In this document: piece after piece, positions 25,308 through 32,861 of the stretch
Layout: each line of letters starts with the position of its first letter
Numbering within the stretch: the first letter of the stretch is position 1
From: Granulicella sp. L56
GTDB lineage: Bacteria > Acidobacteriota > Terriglobia > Terriglobales > Acidobacteriaceae
Length of the DNA: 64,000 nucleotides
NCBI RefSeq assembly: GCF_009765835.1
Contig: NZ_LMUS01000006.1
Span: 1,570,438 to 1,634,437, forward strand
Direction of reading: 5' to 3'
Notes under the pieces: generated by a model
What the model was told of the DNA's origin: nothing
Seen by the model: only the letters and a program-made list of their open reading frames with translations
The model's database searches: none
Position numbers and translations under genes: made by a program

Positions 25308-27398
25308 TCACTTGGTCTTTGGCGCAGTCTGAAACTCCACCATCATCCAGCTCTTCAAAGCATCGATACTCTGCGTACGCCCCATAAAATCCTTCACCAG
25401 GACCGCAGCAGGTTTCGTCGCGCCCGGCTCCAGCACCGACCTGCGATAGCGCATCGCTGTAGGCCCATCGAGCAGGTTGCCCTTATCGAACTGCGCAAAG
25501 AAATCCACCGCAATCACCTTGTCGAGCACGTAGGTGTAGTAGTTCGATGCATATCCGGCCAGATGCGTGAAACTCGTGTACATGCGGTCGCCATCGACAA
25601 ACGTGAACGGCGAAAACCGCTTCGTATCCTCCTGCAGCAGAGCGTCGAAGTCCACATCCCCCGGCTGACGATCATGCAACTGCAAGGCATAGTTGGAGTA
25701 CAGCAACTGCCGCTGCACCCAGCGCCCGCGTCCATAGGCATCGGCAGCGTTCATACGTTCGAACAGGGGAGCTGGAATCGTCGCGCCGGTCTTATAGTCC
25801 TTGGCAAACGAAGAGATGATGGTCTTGTCGCGGAACATCTCCTCCAGCATCTGCGACGGAGCCTCGACAAAATCTCCCTCGACGTTGAAGCCGCCCTGAC
25901 CCGACCAACGCCCCTGTCCACCAAGCACATGATGCATCAGGTGGCCAAACTCGTGGAAGAACGTCACCACCTCGCTGTACTCCATCAACCCCGGATCACC
26001 CGCCGTGCCACCGGAGAAGTTGCAGATCAGCGCACCCTCAGGAAGCTGCCGCCCGCGAATCCCCGGTACCAGCGGAGCGCTCGAGAACCACTTGTCCTTG
26101 CCCTCGCGCGGGTGCATGTCGAGATAAATCCTGCCCAGCTTCTTCCCTGCGCCCGGCTTCGCAGCGTCGAAGACATCGAAGACCGCCACCGAGGCGTCCC
26201 ACGTCTTCGCGTCCGTCACCGGCCTGAACTCGACATGGAACAGCCGCGCCGCCGTCTTCAAAATCCCCGCCTGCACCTCGTCGTAGGGGAAGTAAGGCCG
26301 CACGCTCTGCGCATCGAAGTCATACTTCGCACGCCGATACTGCTCCGACCAGTAGCCCGCATCCGCATCCGAGATGCTGGTCAGCCCCGGCTGCTGCTTC
26401 TGCGCAAACTCCAGGAGCAACGAATACTCCCGCTTGCCGATGTCCCGAGAAGCATCGTCCACCTGGTTCAGAAATACCTTCAGATTACTCGCCGAGCCGA
26501 TCATCTGGTCCGCCGTCGCCAGATCCGCATAGGTGGCATAACCCAGCGTGGTCGCCAGCTCCTGCCGCGCCTCCAGAATGTCCTTCAACACCGCAACGTT
26601 CTTCGGATAAGCCCGCTCGGTATAAGCAAGGAACATGCGCTTGCGCAGGTCGGCGTCTTTGGCAAAGCTCATCACCGGTGTGCTGTCCGGCGAATCCGTC
26701 GTCAGCGTATACGATCCATCAGCACCGGGCTTGTGCCGCGCAATATAGTCGGCGGGCAGCCCATCGAGCTGCGCCTTCGTCGCCGTTACCTTGCGCACAT
26801 CGTCGGCGATGTTTCTGCCGAAGACCAGCGTCGTCTGCGTAATACGGTCCTGCAACTGGCGAATCTTCGCTCGCGTGGCATCGTCCTTGTCCACACCCGA
26901 GAGGCGATACTCCAGCAGTGTCCGCTCCAGATAGTGCTTCGTCGCCGGATCATTCGCAGGCAGCGGCACCGCAACCAGCGCCTGATAGACCTTCTGGTTC
27001 AAACTCAGGTCTGTCCCCGCAGTGGAGACGATCGCGACCATCGCCTGCCCCTTGTTGCGCAGGTCCGCCGAATCGCCCACCGCAAACATCAGGTATGCCT
27101 CGTTGCCCGCGATCGCCAACTCATTCTGCGCGTCGTCGAAGGGCAGCAGCGTGTTCTCCACCGTGTGCGCTCCCTCGACCGAGGTCACCTTATCGATATC
27201 GGCCTGCGCCGCCGCCAGCCGCTGATGCACCCACGCATCGAGCGACGCCGGATCGCTACCTGCATTCCATGCATGAAGCGGGTCCGCGGCCTGCGCTGGC
27301 GCTGCACTCGAGAGCGCCACGATCAGCGCCCCCGCTCCGGCGATCCACAGACCACCACGAACGAATTGATTACGTCGCGACAGGAAATCAATGGCCAC
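25308..27398 (-). CDS. M3 family metallopeptidase (oligopeptidase), secreted
   Basis: The protein has 696 residues and cuts peptides with a zinc site of thermolysin type. The motif is His482-Glu-Phe-Gly-His486 in FFHEFGHLMHH, with the third ligand likely a Glu about 25 residues later in FNVEGDFVEAPSQMLEEM. An N-terminal hydrophobic segment (WIAGAGALIVALSSAAPAQAA) predicts export to the periplasm, unlike cytoplasmic OpdA or Dcp. The M3 helical bowl covers about 55-470. The start is GTG at 27398 with GAGGAGGCTTAT upstream. It is divergent from the UPF0303 gene; the 89-base gap must hold both promoters. Confidence 0.93.
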   Translation of the reverse strand: MAIDFLSRRNQFVRGGLWIAGAGALIVALSSAAPAQAADPLHAWNAGSDPASLDAWVHQRLAAAQADIDKVTSVEGAHTVENTLLPFDDAQNELAIAGNEAYLMFAVGDSADLRNKGQAMVAIVSTAGTDLSLNQKVYQALVAVPLPANDPATKHYLERTLLEYRLSGVDKDDATRAKIRQLQDRITQTTLVFGRNIADDVRKVTATKAQLDGLPADYIARHKPGADGSYTLTTDSPDSTPVMSFAKDADLRKRMFLAYTERAYPKNVAVLKDILEARQELATTLGYATYADLATADQMIGSASNLKVFLNQVDDASRDIGKREYSLLLEFAQKQQPGLTSISDADAGYWSEQYRRAKYDFDAQSVRPYFPYDEVQAGILKTAARLFHVEFRPVTDAKTWDASVAVFDVFDAAKPGAGKKLGRIYLDMHPREGKDKWFSSAPLVPGIRGRQLPEGALICNFSGGTAGDPGLMEYSEVVTFFHEFGHLMHHVLGGQGRWSGQGGFNVEGDFVEAPSQMLEEMFRDKTIISSFAKDYKTGATIPAPLFERMNAADAYGRGRWVQRQLLYSNYALQLHDRQPGDVDFDALLQEDTKRFSPFTFVDGDRMYTSFTHLAGYASNYYTYVLDKVIAVDFFAQFDKGNLLDGPTAMRYRRSVLEPGATKPAAVLVKDFMGRTQSIDALKSWMMVEFQTAPKTK

Positions 27399-27487
27399 AT
27401 AAGCCTCCTCATGTAAAAAGGTTGGAGCTGCAAATACTTTCGTTCCGCGAGTATATCGCCGCGAAGCAGCCGAAAAGGAATTAACCG

Positions 27488-27994
27488 ATGGCTATCCACG
27501 AAGACCTCGCTATCATCGTCCGGCAGGAAGCCGACCTTGTCTTTCCCGCCTTCGATGCAGAGACCGCATGGCGGCTTGGCCTCTCCCTGCGCGAGCTCGC
27601 CGTCACTCGCGGCCACTCCATCGTCATCGACATCCGCCGCTTCGGTCAGCCTTACCAGCCGCTCTTCTACACCGCGCTCACCGGCACCACGCCCGACAAC
27701 GCCCGTTGGGTCCAGCGCAAATCCAACGTCGTCGCCCGCTTCCACCGCAGCTCCTACCAGCTCGGCCTCTACCTCAAGCACAACAACACCACGCTCGCCG
27801 AAAAATACTCGCTGTCCGACGCCGACTACGCCACCCACGGCGGTAGCTTCCCGATCCACGTCGCCGGAGCAGGCATCATCGGCTCGGTCACCGTCTCCGG
27901 CCTGCCGCAACGAGAAGACCACAACCTCGTCGTCGAAGCCCTCTGCCTCGAACTCGATCACGACCACGCCACCCTGCGCCTGCCGCCCGAGTGA
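27488..27994 (+). CDS. UPF0303 / HbpS-like heme-degrading domain protein
   Basis: The protein has 168 residues and is soluble. The family pattern is clear: [17 protein letters not shown] at about 23-39, [26 protein letters not shown] at about 46-72, [16 protein letters not shown], and the Gly-rich [25 protein letters not shown] near the end. Relatives include yeast Ybr137w and HbpS/GlcG-type proteins; a haem or small-ligand role is family inference, not visible here. GGAATTAACCG precedes the ATG. It converges on the FAD oxidoreductase gene with a family A repeat between. Confidence 0.85.
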   Translation: MAIHEDLAIIVRQEADLVFPAFDAETAWRLGLSLRELAVTRGHSIVIDIRRFGQPYQPLFYTALTGTTPDNARWVQRKSNVVARFHRSSYQLGLYLKHNNTTLAEKYSLSDADYATHGGSFPIHVAGAGIIGSVTVSGLPQREDHNLVVEALCLELDHDHATLRLPPE

Positions 27995-28035
27995 AAACTT
28001 AGCCCCAATTTAGAGATAACGTGCCCCAATAAAAG

Positions 28036-28085
28036 CACGTCATCTCGAACGGAGCGAAGCGGAGTGGAGAGACCCCTGTATTTCG
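28036..28085 (+). repeat. Family A structured repeat, copy R5 (short form)
   Basis: CACGTCATCTCGAACGGAG through GGAGAGACCCCTGTATTTCG. It fills most of the 101-base space between two converging genes. Confidence 0.9.
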
Positions 28086-28095
28086 TCCTTTATCT

Positions 28096-29517
28096 CTACC
28101 CAAAATCCTCCAGCGCCCGCAGCCCCGCCAAATGTCCACACATCCCATGCACTCCACCCCCCGGCGGCGTCGAAGCCGAGCACAGATACAACCCCTTCGT
28201 TCCCGTCCGATACGCCGACAGCGAAGGCCGCACCACCATCTGCCCCAGCGTCATCGCCCCGCCGCCAATATCGCCGCCGATCAAATTTGCATCCCACTCC
28301 TCCAGCGCCTGCGTCCCCATCGCATGCCGAGCCAGCACGCACTCGCGAAACCCCGGCGCAAACCGTTCCACCTGCGCCTCAATCGCCTCCAGCGCCGAAC
28401 CCTTCCACCCATTCGGCACATGGCAATAGGCCCACGCCGTGTGTTTACCCACAGGCGCGCGTGTCGCATCGAACAAACTCGGCTGCACCACCAGCACAAA
28501 GGGCCGCGCCGCAGCCTCACCGCGCCACGGAGCACGCTCAGCAGCCGCAATCTCCTCCATCGTCCCGCCCACATGCACCGTAGCCGCTCGCAGACACTCC
28601 TTCGCCCGCCACGGAATCGGCTCACTCAGCGCCCAATCCATCTTGAACGCACCCGGCCCATAGGCAAACCGCTCCATCTTCTCCGCATACTCGTGCGACA
28701 GCCGCTCCCCGGCGATCTGCCGCAACTGCCGCGGCGAAACATCGCACAGGATCGCATCCGCATCTCCCAACTCGCGCAGATCCGAAATCCGCACTCCAGT
28801 CCGAATCTCTCCGCCCAAACTCACAAGATAAGCCGCCAGCGCATCCGACAATGCCTGCGCTCCACCCTCCACAATTGGCCACCCCACCGCATGAGCTGCC
28901 ACCGCCAGCACCAATCCCACCGCCGAACTCGCTACACTCTCCAGCGGCCTCACCGAATGTGCAGCGCATCCCGCAAACAAAGCTCGCGCCCGCTCGCCCC
29001 GAAACAGCATCTTACCGAGCGCCGTTGCAGGCAGCATTGCAAACAACCCAAATCGTCCCAGCAATAAAGGATGTCGCGGCACATGCAACACCGGCCCAAG
29101 AATCTCGCCGCACAACTCCGGCCAGCCTTCGACCAGCGGCCCCATCAGCCGCCGCCAAGTATCGCCATCCACCCCAATCCCGGCCGCCGTGGCCTCAACG
29201 CTATGCTCCAGCATCACCGCCGAGCCATCATCCAAAGGATGCGCCATCGCCGCCGCAGGCTCAATCCAACGCAGCCCGAACTGCTCCAGCGGAAGCTCTC
29301 GAAAGAACGGCGAAGCCACGCCCAGCGGATAGACCGAAGACCCCACATCATGCCGAAACCCGGGCAGCGTCAGCTCCGCCGTCCGCGCCGCGCCACCTAC
29401 CGTCTCCGCAGCCTCAAAAAGAGTCGTAGCCACCCCGGCCCGGGCCAGAGTAATCGCCGCGCTCAAACCATTCGGCCCCGCCCCGACAATTGCCGCCCGC
29501 CTCATCAAGCCGAGCAT
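28096..29517 (-). CDS. FAD-dependent oxidoreductase, phytoene desaturase/dehydrogenase-like
   Basis: The protein has 473 residues. The N-terminus is a Rossmann ADP-binding site, AAIVGAGPNGLSAAITLARAG, followed by FEAAETVGGAART, which fits the second half of the FAD motif (ExxxxxGGxxRT). The C-terminus has GLYLCSASTPPGGGVHGMCG, the CrtI-family Gly-rich closing motif that contacts FAD. The substrate is unknown; no carotenoid genes are near, so a role in carotenoid synthesis is not supported by context. The start may be ATG 29517 or ATG 29505; neither has a strong ribosome site. Confidence 0.87.
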   Translation of the reverse strand: MLGLMRRAAIVGAGPNGLSAAITLARAGVATTLFEAAETVGGAARTAELTLPGFRHDVGSSVYPLGVASPFFRELPLEQFGLRWIEPAAAMAHPLDDGSAVMLEHSVEATAAGIGVDGDTWRRLMGPLVEGWPELCGEILGPVLHVPRHPLLLGRFGLFAMLPATALGKMLFRGERARALFAGCAAHSVRPLESVASSAVGLVLAVAAHAVGWPIVEGGAQALSDALAAYLVSLGGEIRTGVRISDLRELGDADAILCDVSPRQLRQIAGERLSHEYAEKMERFAYGPGAFKMDWALSEPIPWRAKECLRAATVHVGGTMEEIAAAERAPWRGEAAARPFVLVVQPSLFDATRAPVGKHTAWAYCHVPNGWKGSALEAIEAQVERFAPGFRECVLARHAMGTQALEEWDANLIGGDIGGGAMTLGQMVVRPSLSAYRTGTKGLYLCSASTPPGGGVHGMCGHLAGLRALEDFG

Positions 29518-29586
29518 AGCGCAAACCGCCGCCCGTCTGCTCGCACGATCGCCTAGCTATTGCCTTGGCTGTTGCTTATCCTTTGC

Positions 29587-29619
29587 TTGTCATCCTTCCG
29601 CGAAGCGGGAGGATCTGCT
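29587..29619 (+). repeat. Family D repeat, copy 2
   Basis: TTGTCATCCTTCCGCG then AAGCGGGAGGATCTGC, followed by a GTTGCCTG-containing flank like that of family A. It lies between the FAD oxidoreductase start and the tgt stop. Confidence 0.7.
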
Positions 29620-29666
29620 GTTACCGTTGCCTGTTTTTAAATCGGTGTCATCGGTGCAAATCGGTG

Positions 29667-30803
29667 TTAAGTTTTTTTAGCCAGATCGCCCCGCACCCGA
29701 GCCATGGTGTCCAGATAAAACGCCAGATTATGCACTGAGTTCAACGTAGCGCTCAAAGCCTCACCCGACACATACAGATGCCGCAGATAAGCCCGTGAAT
29801 ATCTCCGGCAGACCATGCAACCGCACGATTCATCAATCGGCCGCGCATCCTCCGCATACTCCTTACGTTTGATGTTCATGCGAACCACCGGCCCACCGGG
29901 CTCTTCACGCATGAACACCAGCCCATGCCGTCCCGCCCGCGTCGGCAGCACGCAGTCCATCATGTCCACGCCCATCCGCGCATACTCTTCAATCTCGTCG
30001 GGATAACCCACACCCATCACATAACGCGGCTTATCCTTGGGCAGCCACTCCAGCGTGCGCGCAATCATCTCCCGCGTCACCTCGCGCGGCTCGCCCACCG
30101 CCAGCCCCCCAATCGCATAACCCGGCAGCTCCATCTCCACCAGCCGCTCCGCGCTCTCCTTGCGCAGATCCGCATACATGCCACCCTGCACAATACCAAA
30201 CAAACTCTGTGTCTTTCCTCCGCGCTCCTCAAACCAGGGCACGCGTTCCTTGTTCGCCTCAAAGTGGTCCTTCGAGCGCTGCGCCCACGCATGCGTCAGC
30301 CCCATCGAATCCCGCGTCCGCTCATACGTCGCCGGATGTTCCACGCACTCGTCGAAGACCATCATCACATCCGCGCCCAGCGCAATCTGCACATCCATCG
30401 AGTGCTCCGGAGAGAAAAAATGCTTGCTCCCATCCAGATGCGACCGAAACTCCACGCCATCCGGCGTCACCTTGCGCAGACTGCTCAAACTGAAGACCTG
30501 AAAGCCGCCCGAATCCGTCAGCATGGGCCGCTCCCAGCTCATAAACTTATGCACGCCGCCCATGTGCGCAATCAACTCATGCCCCGGCCGCAGATAAAGA
30601 TGATAGGTATTCGCCAGAATAATCTGCGCACCCACGCTATCCGCGCCGATCTCCTCCAGCACACCCTGCTCGACCGCCTTTACGCTCGCCGCCGTTCCCA
30701 CCGGCATAAATACCGGAGTCTCCACCACTCCATGCGGCAGCACCAGCCGCCCGCTCCGTCCCCCACCAGCATCCGCCCCATCAACCTGAAATTCAAGACC
30801 CAT
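29667..30803 (-). CDS. tgt: tRNA-guanine transglycosylase
   Basis: The protein has 378 residues and swaps guanine for preQ1 at the wobble base of GUN anticodons. Motifs include ILANTYHLYLRPG, the active-site block MLTDSGGFQVFSLSSLRK, the Gly-rich IGGLAVGEPREVT, the second catalytic Asp in MMDCVLPTRAGRHG, and a zinc site SCGCMVCRRYSRAYLRHL with the final His about 25 residues later. I chose ATG 30803, giving MGLEFQVD, because a strong hairpin at 30853-30885 lies upstream; a longer frame to 30896 would run through that hairpin. Confidence 0.96.
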   Translation of the reverse strand: MGLEFQVDGADAGGGRSGRLVLPHGVVETPVFMPVGTAASVKAVEQGVLEEIGADSVGAQIILANTYHLYLRPGHELIAHMGGVHKFMSWERPMLTDSGGFQVFSLSSLRKVTPDGVEFRSHLDGSKHFFSPEHSMDVQIALGADVMMVFDECVEHPATYERTRDSMGLTHAWAQRSKDHFEANKERVPWFEERGGKTQSLFGIVQGGMYADLRKESAERLVEMELPGYAIGGLAVGEPREVTREMIARTLEWLPKDKPRYVMGVGYPDEIEEYARMGVDMMDCVLPTRAGRHGLVFMREEPGGPVVRMNIKRKEYAEDARPIDESCGCMVCRRYSRAYLRHLYVSGEALSATLNSVHNLAFYLDTMARVRGDLAKKT

Positions 30804-30852
30804 CTCTGAATTGTAGAGGCAGCATTCCGCAGCCTGCCTGACGACGACGAAA

Positions 30853-30885
30853 GCGCGATTGCCCTTCCTCAGCAGGCAATCGCGC
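30853..30885 (-). terminator. Hairpin between the thioredoxin-fold gene and tgt
   Basis: GCGCGATTGCC (30853-30863) and GGCAATCGCGC (30875-30885) give a perfect 11-bp stem with an 11-base loop. It lies 21 bases past the stop codon of the 30906-31526 gene and has no T run. Confidence 0.65.
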
Positions 30886-30905
30886 CCAATCATCACGCCT
30901 GCGGT

Positions 30906-31526
30906 TCAGCACTCACAATAAACACCAAGCACGTCAGCGCGATCCGCCCAGACGGTTCCCGGATATTCACGAACAAGCGGAGCCCACGCTTCGGCAATTG
31001 CCATCAGGCTCTTTCCCGATCTCCGGTACGCGGCAACGCCCCGCCACCAAAGCGCCTCTGGAAGATTCTTGGCGTTCACATACTTCTGAACCGCTGCGTC
31101 GAGCGTCTCGAACGCACTCTCCCAATCGCGCTGATGAAGTGCATGGAAGCTCAAGCAGAGTTCCAGTTCCAGCAGCATGTCCTCAGGAGGAAGATACCCC
31201 GTCGTACGCCTCAACTCCGTCCCATCCGGTGCGCGGGTTACAAGAAGAGGCGAGAAGGCATACATTGCATTGCCATTCAGTCTCTCGAAATTTTCATCGG
31301 GTTGCCAGCCGTTGTACATCACAGGAATAAAGCGATCATTAAGGGCCGCAGCCACTCGAGTATCCAGATACGTTGTGGCTTCCAGCTTCTCGCACCCCTT
31401 GCAGTTGATGGCAAAGAAGTCGATAAACAAAGGCTTCCCCGATTCCCTCGATGCGGCGATCGCCTCTGCGGCCTGGGATTGTTCGAACCAGTGGACGAGC
31501 GGTTTTGTTTCAGTAAGTGTTGTCAT
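30906..31526 (-). CDS. Thioredoxin-fold protein with helical C-terminal part
   Basis: The protein has 206 residues, with no signal peptide. The N-terminal half is a thioredoxin-like domain: KPLFIDFFAINCKGCEKLEATTY with Cys42-Lys-Gly-Cys45, and NAMYAFSPLLVTRAPDG, in which a Ser-Pro pair takes the cis-proline position. The C-terminal half (about 120-200) is helical and TPR-like (HALHQRDWESAFETLDAAVQ, EALWWRGVAAYRRSG). The CxxC of DUF255-like proteins acts in reduction or binding; the partner is unknown. It is divergent from a LysR regulator, with a perfect inverted repeat in the 72-base gap, so it is a likely target of that regulator. Confidence 0.8.
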   Translation of the reverse strand: MTTLTETKPLVHWFEQSQAAEAIAASRESGKPLFIDFFAINCKGCEKLEATTYLDTRVAAALNDRFIPVMYNGWQPDENFERLNGNAMYAFSPLLVTRAPDGTELRRTTGYLPPEDMLLELELCLSFHALHQRDWESAFETLDAAVQKYVNAKNLPEALWWRGVAAYRRSGKSLMAIAEAWAPLVREYPGTVWADRADVLGVYCEC

Positions 31527-31568
31527 AGCGAAAGCCTAGTCAAAACCAGACATGAATAAAAGAGAATG

Positions 31569-31591
31569 TTATGCATCATATTCATGCATAA
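31569..31591. promoter_or_regulatory. Perfect inverted repeat, candidate LysR operator
   Basis: TTATGCAT (31569-31576), spacer CATATTC, ATGCATAA (31584-31591): a perfect 8-bp palindrome containing the T-N11-A spacing used by LysR proteins. It lies between the divergent thioredoxin-fold and LysR genes and ends eight bases before the preferred LysR ATG. Confidence 0.6.
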
Positions 31592-31598
31592 TTTGCAT

Positions 31599-32570
31599 AT
31601 GAATTCACTCAATCTCTCCCGCGAAGATTTTGAATTGGCAGTAGCCATCCATCAGCATGGCACCGTCACCCAGGCGGCGGAGCATCTCCATCTCTCGCAG
31701 TCCGCCCTCAGCCACCACCTGCGCGGGCTTGAGGATCGCCTCGGCGAGCCGCTCTTCCAGCGCTTCCCGCGAAAGATGGTGCCCACCCCTATCGGCGAAG
31801 AGCTCGTCGCCATCGGCCGGCAGATCGCTCTCAGCTTCCGCGACGCCGAGCACCGCATCCTTGCCATCGCCCACTCTGGCCCGCGAACACTCCGCATGGC
31901 CACCGAATGCTACACCAGCTATTACTGGCTGCCGTCGCTCATCGAGGAGCAGAGAAAAGAAGGCAGCCACGCTGAAATCCAGATTGTCATGGAGGCTACT
32001 CCTCGCGTGAGAGAGGCACTCAAAGAAGGAGAGATCGACGTAGCCATACTGAACTCCCCCGTCGAAGATGATTCTCTGACGCTCTGGCCACTGTTCCGCG
32101 ATGAAGTTCTCCTCATCGTTCCGGCGAATCATCCTCTCGCTCATGCAAAGCAGGTGGAACCCGAGCTATTGGCAAGCGAAACTCTTCTCCTGCACACGTC
32201 GCCCGGTTCGCGCAACGCAATCATGGATGACTTCTTCACGCCCGCAAAGATCGGGCCCAAATCAATCCAGTACATTCCCTTTACCGACGCCATCCTTCAA
32301 ATGGTAGGTGCCGGCCTGGGCGTCGCACCCTTCGCACGCTGGCTGATCGAGCCTTACCTTCACACACACAATCTATGTGGCTTGCGACTTGGCCGCAGCG
32401 GCATACACCGGGACTGGCGGCTCGCAGCAAGACAGTCCCATCCCCGCGAACAAGAGTTTGGCCGCCTGGCAAAGGCGCTACGCACCAGCCTCCGCCTACA
32501 GATGCAGCCGCACCCACCGCGTGGAGCCAACAGTCACCCTGTCAAGCTGAAACGCAAGACCCGCAAATAG
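31599..32570 (+). CDS. LysR family transcriptional regulator (MetR-like)
   Basis: The protein has 323 residues. The N-terminal winged helix-turn-helix covers about 1-60 (EDFELAVAIHQHGTVTQAAEHLHLSQ, then SALSHHLRGLEDRLG), followed by the substrate-binding domain starting RTLRMATECYTSYYWLPSL. The layout, HxSQSALSHxxxxLE and the effector-domain opening resemble MetR. The preferred start is ATG 31599; in-frame ATG codons at 31566 and 31584 would place the palindrome inside the gene. Autoregulation together with control of the divergent thioredoxin-fold gene is the standard LysR arrangement and is inferred here. Confidence 0.9.
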   Translation: MNSLNLSREDFELAVAIHQHGTVTQAAEHLHLSQSALSHHLRGLEDRLGEPLFQRFPRKMVPTPIGEELVAIGRQIALSFRDAEHRILAIAHSGPRTLRMATECYTSYYWLPSLIEEQRKEGSHAEIQIVMEATPRVREALKEGEIDVAILNSPVEDDSLTLWPLFRDEVLLIVPANHPLAHAKQVEPELLASETLLLHTSPGSRNAIMDDFFTPAKIGPKSIQYIPFTDAILQMVGAGLGVAPFARWLIEPYLHTHNLCGLRLGRSGIHRDWRLAARQSHPREQEFGRLAKALRTSLRLQMQPHPPRGANSHPVKLKRKTRK

Positions 32571-32585
32571 ATCTTGTCGAGCCTC

Positions 32586-32861
32586 CTACGGCTGCGCCTC
32601 CAACCAGTAGTTCCTTCGCGCCGAAACCATCAGCACGGAATGGTGCGCCAGCCGCACCGCAATCGTATGCAATCCCGGCGCGTGCGAAGTCGGGTAGAAA
32701 CTCAGGATGTAGCGGTTGCGAATATGATTCGCCAGCACACCAAGATCATCCGCAAATTCATTCCGATTGTCGAAGCTGCTCGTCTCCCTCCCTGCTAACA
32801 CCGCGGCCAGAACGCCGAATTTGAGAACGGTGAAGTTTATCAGCCGGAGATCTTGGTTTGA
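32586..32861 (-). pseudogene. Remnant of a VWFA-related protein (C-terminal tail only)
   Basis: Directly after the stop codon of the GH92 gene, and in the same frame, a 91-codon open stretch encodes LAGRETSSFDNRNEFADDLG, then HIRNRYILSFYPTSHAPGLH and TIAVRL. This matches the tail of the VWFA-related proteins at 1-596 and 7548-8597 (NRYxLSF, GLHxIxVxL). No signal peptide, VWA core or ATG is present; the only start would be an internal GTG at 32801. I read it as a decayed 3' end. A short functional peptide cannot be excluded but is unlikely. Confidence 0.7.

Noticed and set aside
25176-27416. A 746-codon open frame on the plus strand
   Set aside because: It is antisense to the M3 peptidase gene, is rich in Arg, His and Leu as expected for the complementary frame of high-GC coding DNA, and has no ribosome site or family match.
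30804-30896. Extended N-terminus for tgt
   Set aside because: It would pass through the hairpin at 30853-30885 and adds 31 residues not found in the family.
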